From an uncultured Coleofasciculus sp. (GTDB lineage Bacteria; Cyanobacteriota; Cyanobacteriia; Cyanobacteriales; Coleofasciculaceae), in the NCBI GenBank assembly GCA_902805485.1, contig CADCTM010000723.1, positions 1 through 8,589 of the forward strand: a DNA stretch of 8,589 nucleotides, read 5' to 3'. Position 1 is the first letter of the stretch, and each line of letters opens with the position of its first letter. Shown piece by piece: positions 6,963-8,589 of the stretch. A program made the translations under genes and the position numbers. Under the pieces are notes generated by a model. It saw only the letters and a list, made by a program, of their open reading frames with translations, was not told the origin of the DNA and did not search any database.

Positions 6963-7000
6963 TTTTCCCTCTTAACCCTACCGAAAGTAAAGGGGGAGGA
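6963..7000 (+). other. Hairpin immediately after tsf
   Basis: TTTTCCCTCTT (6963-6973) can pair with AAGGGGGAGGA (6990-7000) as an 11-bp stem with G-U pairs, around a 16-nt loop, starting 17 nt after the tsf stop. No T-run follows, so on its own it is not a typical intrinsic terminator. It may protect the 3' end of the rpsB-tsf message or act together with the stronger stem at 7008-7043. Confidence 0.45.
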
Positions 7001-7007
7001 ACCCAGC

Positions 7008-7047
7008 AAAAGGCAAAAGTTTTTCAAGAGACTTTTGCCTTTTATTG
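7008..7047 (+). terminator. Probable terminator of the rpsB-tsf operon
   Basis: AAAAGGCAAAAGT (7008-7020) and ACTTTTGCCTTTT (7031-7043) form a perfect 13-bp stem around a 10-nt loop (7021-7030). The T-rich descending arm continues as TTTTATTG. The A/T-rich base of the stem doubles as the U-tract. It lies 63 nt after tsf and should at least attenuate read-through into the downstream hypothetical gene and recG, which would then need their own promoter or partial read-through. Confidence 0.7.
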
Positions 7048-7064
7048 ATAAGTAGCCAAAGAAG

Positions 7065-7267
7065 GCAATAACAGTTGAAGAATTGGTAAAACAAGCAACA
7101 ATGGAGCTGGTTGAAATCCAAGTCTGTCGTTTCACTGGCTATGTTCTAGGTGAAAGAATTGAGCAACAATGGGGAATGGTGATGAGGAACCCCCCGCCGG
7201 CAAAAGAGTCAGTATGCCTAAAGCGCCCGCAGGTAGTCCAGGCGCAGCTCAAGTACCTCTGGAGTAA
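7065..7267 (+). pseudogene. Degenerate EF-Ts C-terminal fragment (tsf remnant)
   Basis: From 7068 the frame reads ITVEELVKQATMELVE then IQVCRFTGYVLGERIEQ. It aligns with EF-Ts residues 170-205 (ISVEELVKQ ... IQVRRF ... VLGEGIEK) at 21 identities in 36, with one residue deleted. The stretch starts without a usable upstream ATG, since an in-frame TAG lies at 7053-7055. After about 7170 the EF-Ts-like frame loses similarity. A different frame then reads MGNGDEEPPAGKRVSMPKAP and ends in VPLE with TAA at 7265-7267. One frameshift would join the two into a single product (inference). TAAGTAGCCAAAGA at 7049-7062 also repeats, with one mismatch, the 14 bp over the real tsf stop (6939-6952). This points to an old local duplication of the tsf 3' end that has since decayed. 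An expressed short peptide from TTG at 7083 is possible but unlikely. Confidence 0.6.
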
Positions 7268-7276
7268 TGATGAGAT

Positions 7277-8158
7277 ATGGCGACAGTTGAGCGAATTGAG
7301 CAAGATTTGGCAGCACTGGAGAAAGCGATCGCGCTTTTAAAAGTAGACTTTCACAGTACCTATTCTCAGTATCTGAAATTACTGGGGCAAGCCGTGCGGC
7401 AGCAGTTAATTTTGGCAAGCTATCAGATTTGTACTCAAGGGTATCCTGAGGCATTTTTGGGTTTGTCATTCAACCAACGGCAAAATTTGCAGCAAGCGGT
7501 ACTGCGCTTAGGAAAGCAAGTTCAAGAACAGTTACTTTCGCATCTAGAACCCTCGCAACCATTGCCAGAAACCGAAACCCAAATGGTTGACGACGCGCCA
7601 ACAGAGGATGAGGAACCGCCAGAAGCGCCTCAAGAAGAAATGCAATTTGAGATGGGGGGAGTGGATGACTTATTAGACGCCGCAGAATCCGAAGATGAGC
7701 GTCCCCTATCACAACCAGAGCAGCTTTTGGAATGGCAGGAGCAACTGGAAAAAGCGATCGCTCAAACCATACAAACCCTGTCGTTGGACACCAATCGCCT
7801 CTTACAAAAAAACGGTATTATACCCGATAAATTGCCCCCAGCCGTCTTAGAAGCAGCAGTCCAAGTTGAGGCATCTAATGATGCTGCCACAGGTTCACCG
7901 AATCTTTTAAACTTATTGATGGAAGCGGAAAATGAGGATGGTGAAAAAGAAGACTCAACACTGATGCGGATTGTCGCAATTAATCTGCGTTTGTCAGAAA
8001 TTGAGTTTGCTGATCCCACATTAAGCGCTGGACGCAATCAAATCCGGAAGCTGTCAGCGAGGGTAAGTTCATTTCAGCGCGAGTATCACAAAAAACAACG
8101 AGAACGAGCCGTTGCTCAAGCTGAAGCGGCATGGCGTTCCACTTGGTTTGATAAGTAA
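7277..8158 (+). CDS. Conserved-type cyanobacterial hypothetical between tsf and recG
   Basis: The 293-aa product has no family motif I can name. Residues 1-90 are helical with coiled-coil spacing (MATVERIEQDLAALEKAIALL, then LGQAVRQQLILASYQICTQGYPEAFLGLS). Residues 92-145 form a very acidic, Pro/Glu-rich, probably disordered linker. Residues 145-215 return to helices (QPEQLLEWQEQLEKAIAQTIQTLS). The last 65 residues are strongly helical and basic (ARVSSFQREYHKKQRERAVAQ), ending AAWRSTWFDK. There is no signal peptide or membrane segment, so it should be cytosolic. ATG at 7277 has GGAG 12 nt upstream. recG starts 59 bp after its stop, so the two are likely co-transcribed. From memory, a protein of this kind sits before recG in several cyanobacteria. 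A structural or partner role is conceivable, but no function can be assigned. Confidence 0.85.
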   Translation: MATVERIEQDLAALEKAIALLKVDFHSTYSQYLKLLGQAVRQQLILASYQICTQGYPEAFLGLSFNQRQNLQQAVLRLGKQVQEQLLSHLEPSQPLPETETQMVDDAPTEDEEPPEAPQEEMQFEMGGVDDLLDAAESEDERPLSQPEQLLEWQEQLEKAIAQTIQTLSLDTNRLLQKNGIIPDKLPPAVLEAAVQVEASNDAATGSPNLLNLLMEAENEDGEKEDSTLMRIVAINLRLSEIEFADPTLSAGRNQIRKLSARVSSFQREYHKKQRERAVAQAEAAWRSTWFDK

Positions 8159-8217
8159 TTAAAAATCACAAATTAAAAAAATATCGGGGATTTTTCTATC
8201 TTTAACAGGGGGAATTT

Positions 8218-8589
8218 GTGGAAACAGAATCAGTAGATTTAGTTCGGTTGCAAAAAGCCCTTTCAGTTGAAGCTGACAAGGGTTTTACTGACTTAGTAGG
8301 AAAGCAGTATCGCTTTAGCGAGTTTCTTTGCCTGAGTTTTGGAAAAACACCTGATATCTTAATGCCAAATGAGCGCCGTCAGTGGCAGGAAATTGCGGCG
8401 GATTTTGCGCGTTATCCTCAAATGACTTCCCCCCAACGGCAACATTTAGTAGCACAAACCAGGCGATTTCTTCAGCAACTTCAGCAAGAAGAATTACGCC
8501 GCATTGCTGAGAGTGAAGCCAACTCAGAACCGCCTAAAACTAAATCTCCTAAAACAACGCCTTTAGTTCAATCCAAAAGTAAGGTAAAA
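8218..8589 (+). CDS. recG: ATP-dependent DNA helicase RecG, N-terminal part (runs off the right edge)
   Basis: The first 124 codons are open to the edge from a GTG start at 8218 that has a strong Shine-Dalgarno (AGGGGGA, 8207-8213) 4 nt upstream. The product begins METESVDLVRLQKALSVEAD and continues KGFTDLVGKQYRFSEFLCLS, then RRQWQEIAADFARYP and RQHLVAQTRRFLQQLQQEE, followed by a Lys/Thr/Pro-rich linker. I recognise this as the N-terminal extension that cyanobacterial RecG carries ahead of the wedge domain. The helicase motifs lie beyond the window, so the call rests on the extension and on position. RecG remodels stalled replication forks and branch-migrates Holliday junctions. Loss of the rest of the gene is due to the window boundary, not to a mutation. 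Confidence 0.75.
   Translation, partial: METESVDLVRLQKALSVEADKGFTDLVGKQYRFSEFLCLSFGKTPDILMPNERRQWQEIAADFARYPQMTSPQRQHLVAQTRRFLQQLQQEELRRIAESEANSEPPKTKSPKTTPLVQSKSKVK

Noticed and set aside
7083..7340. 85-codon ORF as an independent gene
   Set aside because: Only its first third resembles EF-Ts. The rest is an out-of-frame reading that runs 64 bp into the convincing gene at 7277, so a remnant is the better explanation.
8177..8195. Short AT stem (AAAAAT/ATTTTT) before recG as a terminator
   Set aside because: The stem is six A-T pairs only, too weak, and it sits just ahead of the recG ribosome-binding site in a likely co-transcribed pair.

Overview
The window is chromosomal DNA from a cyanobacterium. 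Seven copies of the octamer GCGATCGC (HIP1, the over-represented cyanobacterial palindrome) are visible. MenB has the cyanobacterial form that feeds phylloquinone synthesis, EF-Ts is the short cyanobacterial type, and the order rpsB - tsf - conserved hypothetical - recG is one I associate with cyanobacteria. The genus cannot be fixed from the sequence alone. I see no tRNA, rRNA, CRISPR array, phage gene or complete insertion sequence.

Left part (1-2440): the 3' end of an unrecognised plus-strand gene runs in from the left edge. A strong hairpin terminator at 400-435 separates it from the convergent menB (1,4-dihydroxy-2-naphthoyl-CoA synthase, minus strand). A gap of about 620 bp follows. It holds a 16-bp direct repeat and a protein-like 47-codon minus-strand ORF that starts with TTG. 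Next come a small exported protein with paired cysteines and a GNEPFW motif (COG3650-like), then a miniature element of about 114 bp with 17-bp imperfect terminal inverted repeats.

Middle (2557-5214): a family 2 glycosyltransferase converges on a soluble GAF-domain sensor histidine kinase that has no response regulator next to it here.

Right part (5215-8589): the rpsB-tsf translation operon (ribosomal protein S2 and elongation factor Ts) has a structured leader in which several helices compete close to the rpsB Shine-Dalgarno. Two hairpins lie after tsf, the second a 13-bp perfect terminator-like stem. A degenerate second copy of the EF-Ts C-terminal segment follows at about 7065-7180, with a frame break and a Pro/Ala-rich tail that stops 9 bp before the next gene. 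That gene is a conserved-looking cyanobacterial hypothetical of 293 aa (coiled-coil ends, acidic middle). It is followed by the first 124 codons of recG, the branch-migration helicase, which runs off the right edge.

Most of the window is housekeeping DNA. The points most worth a second look are the tsf remnant, the rpsB leader, the minus-strand small ORF and the miniature inverted-repeat element.
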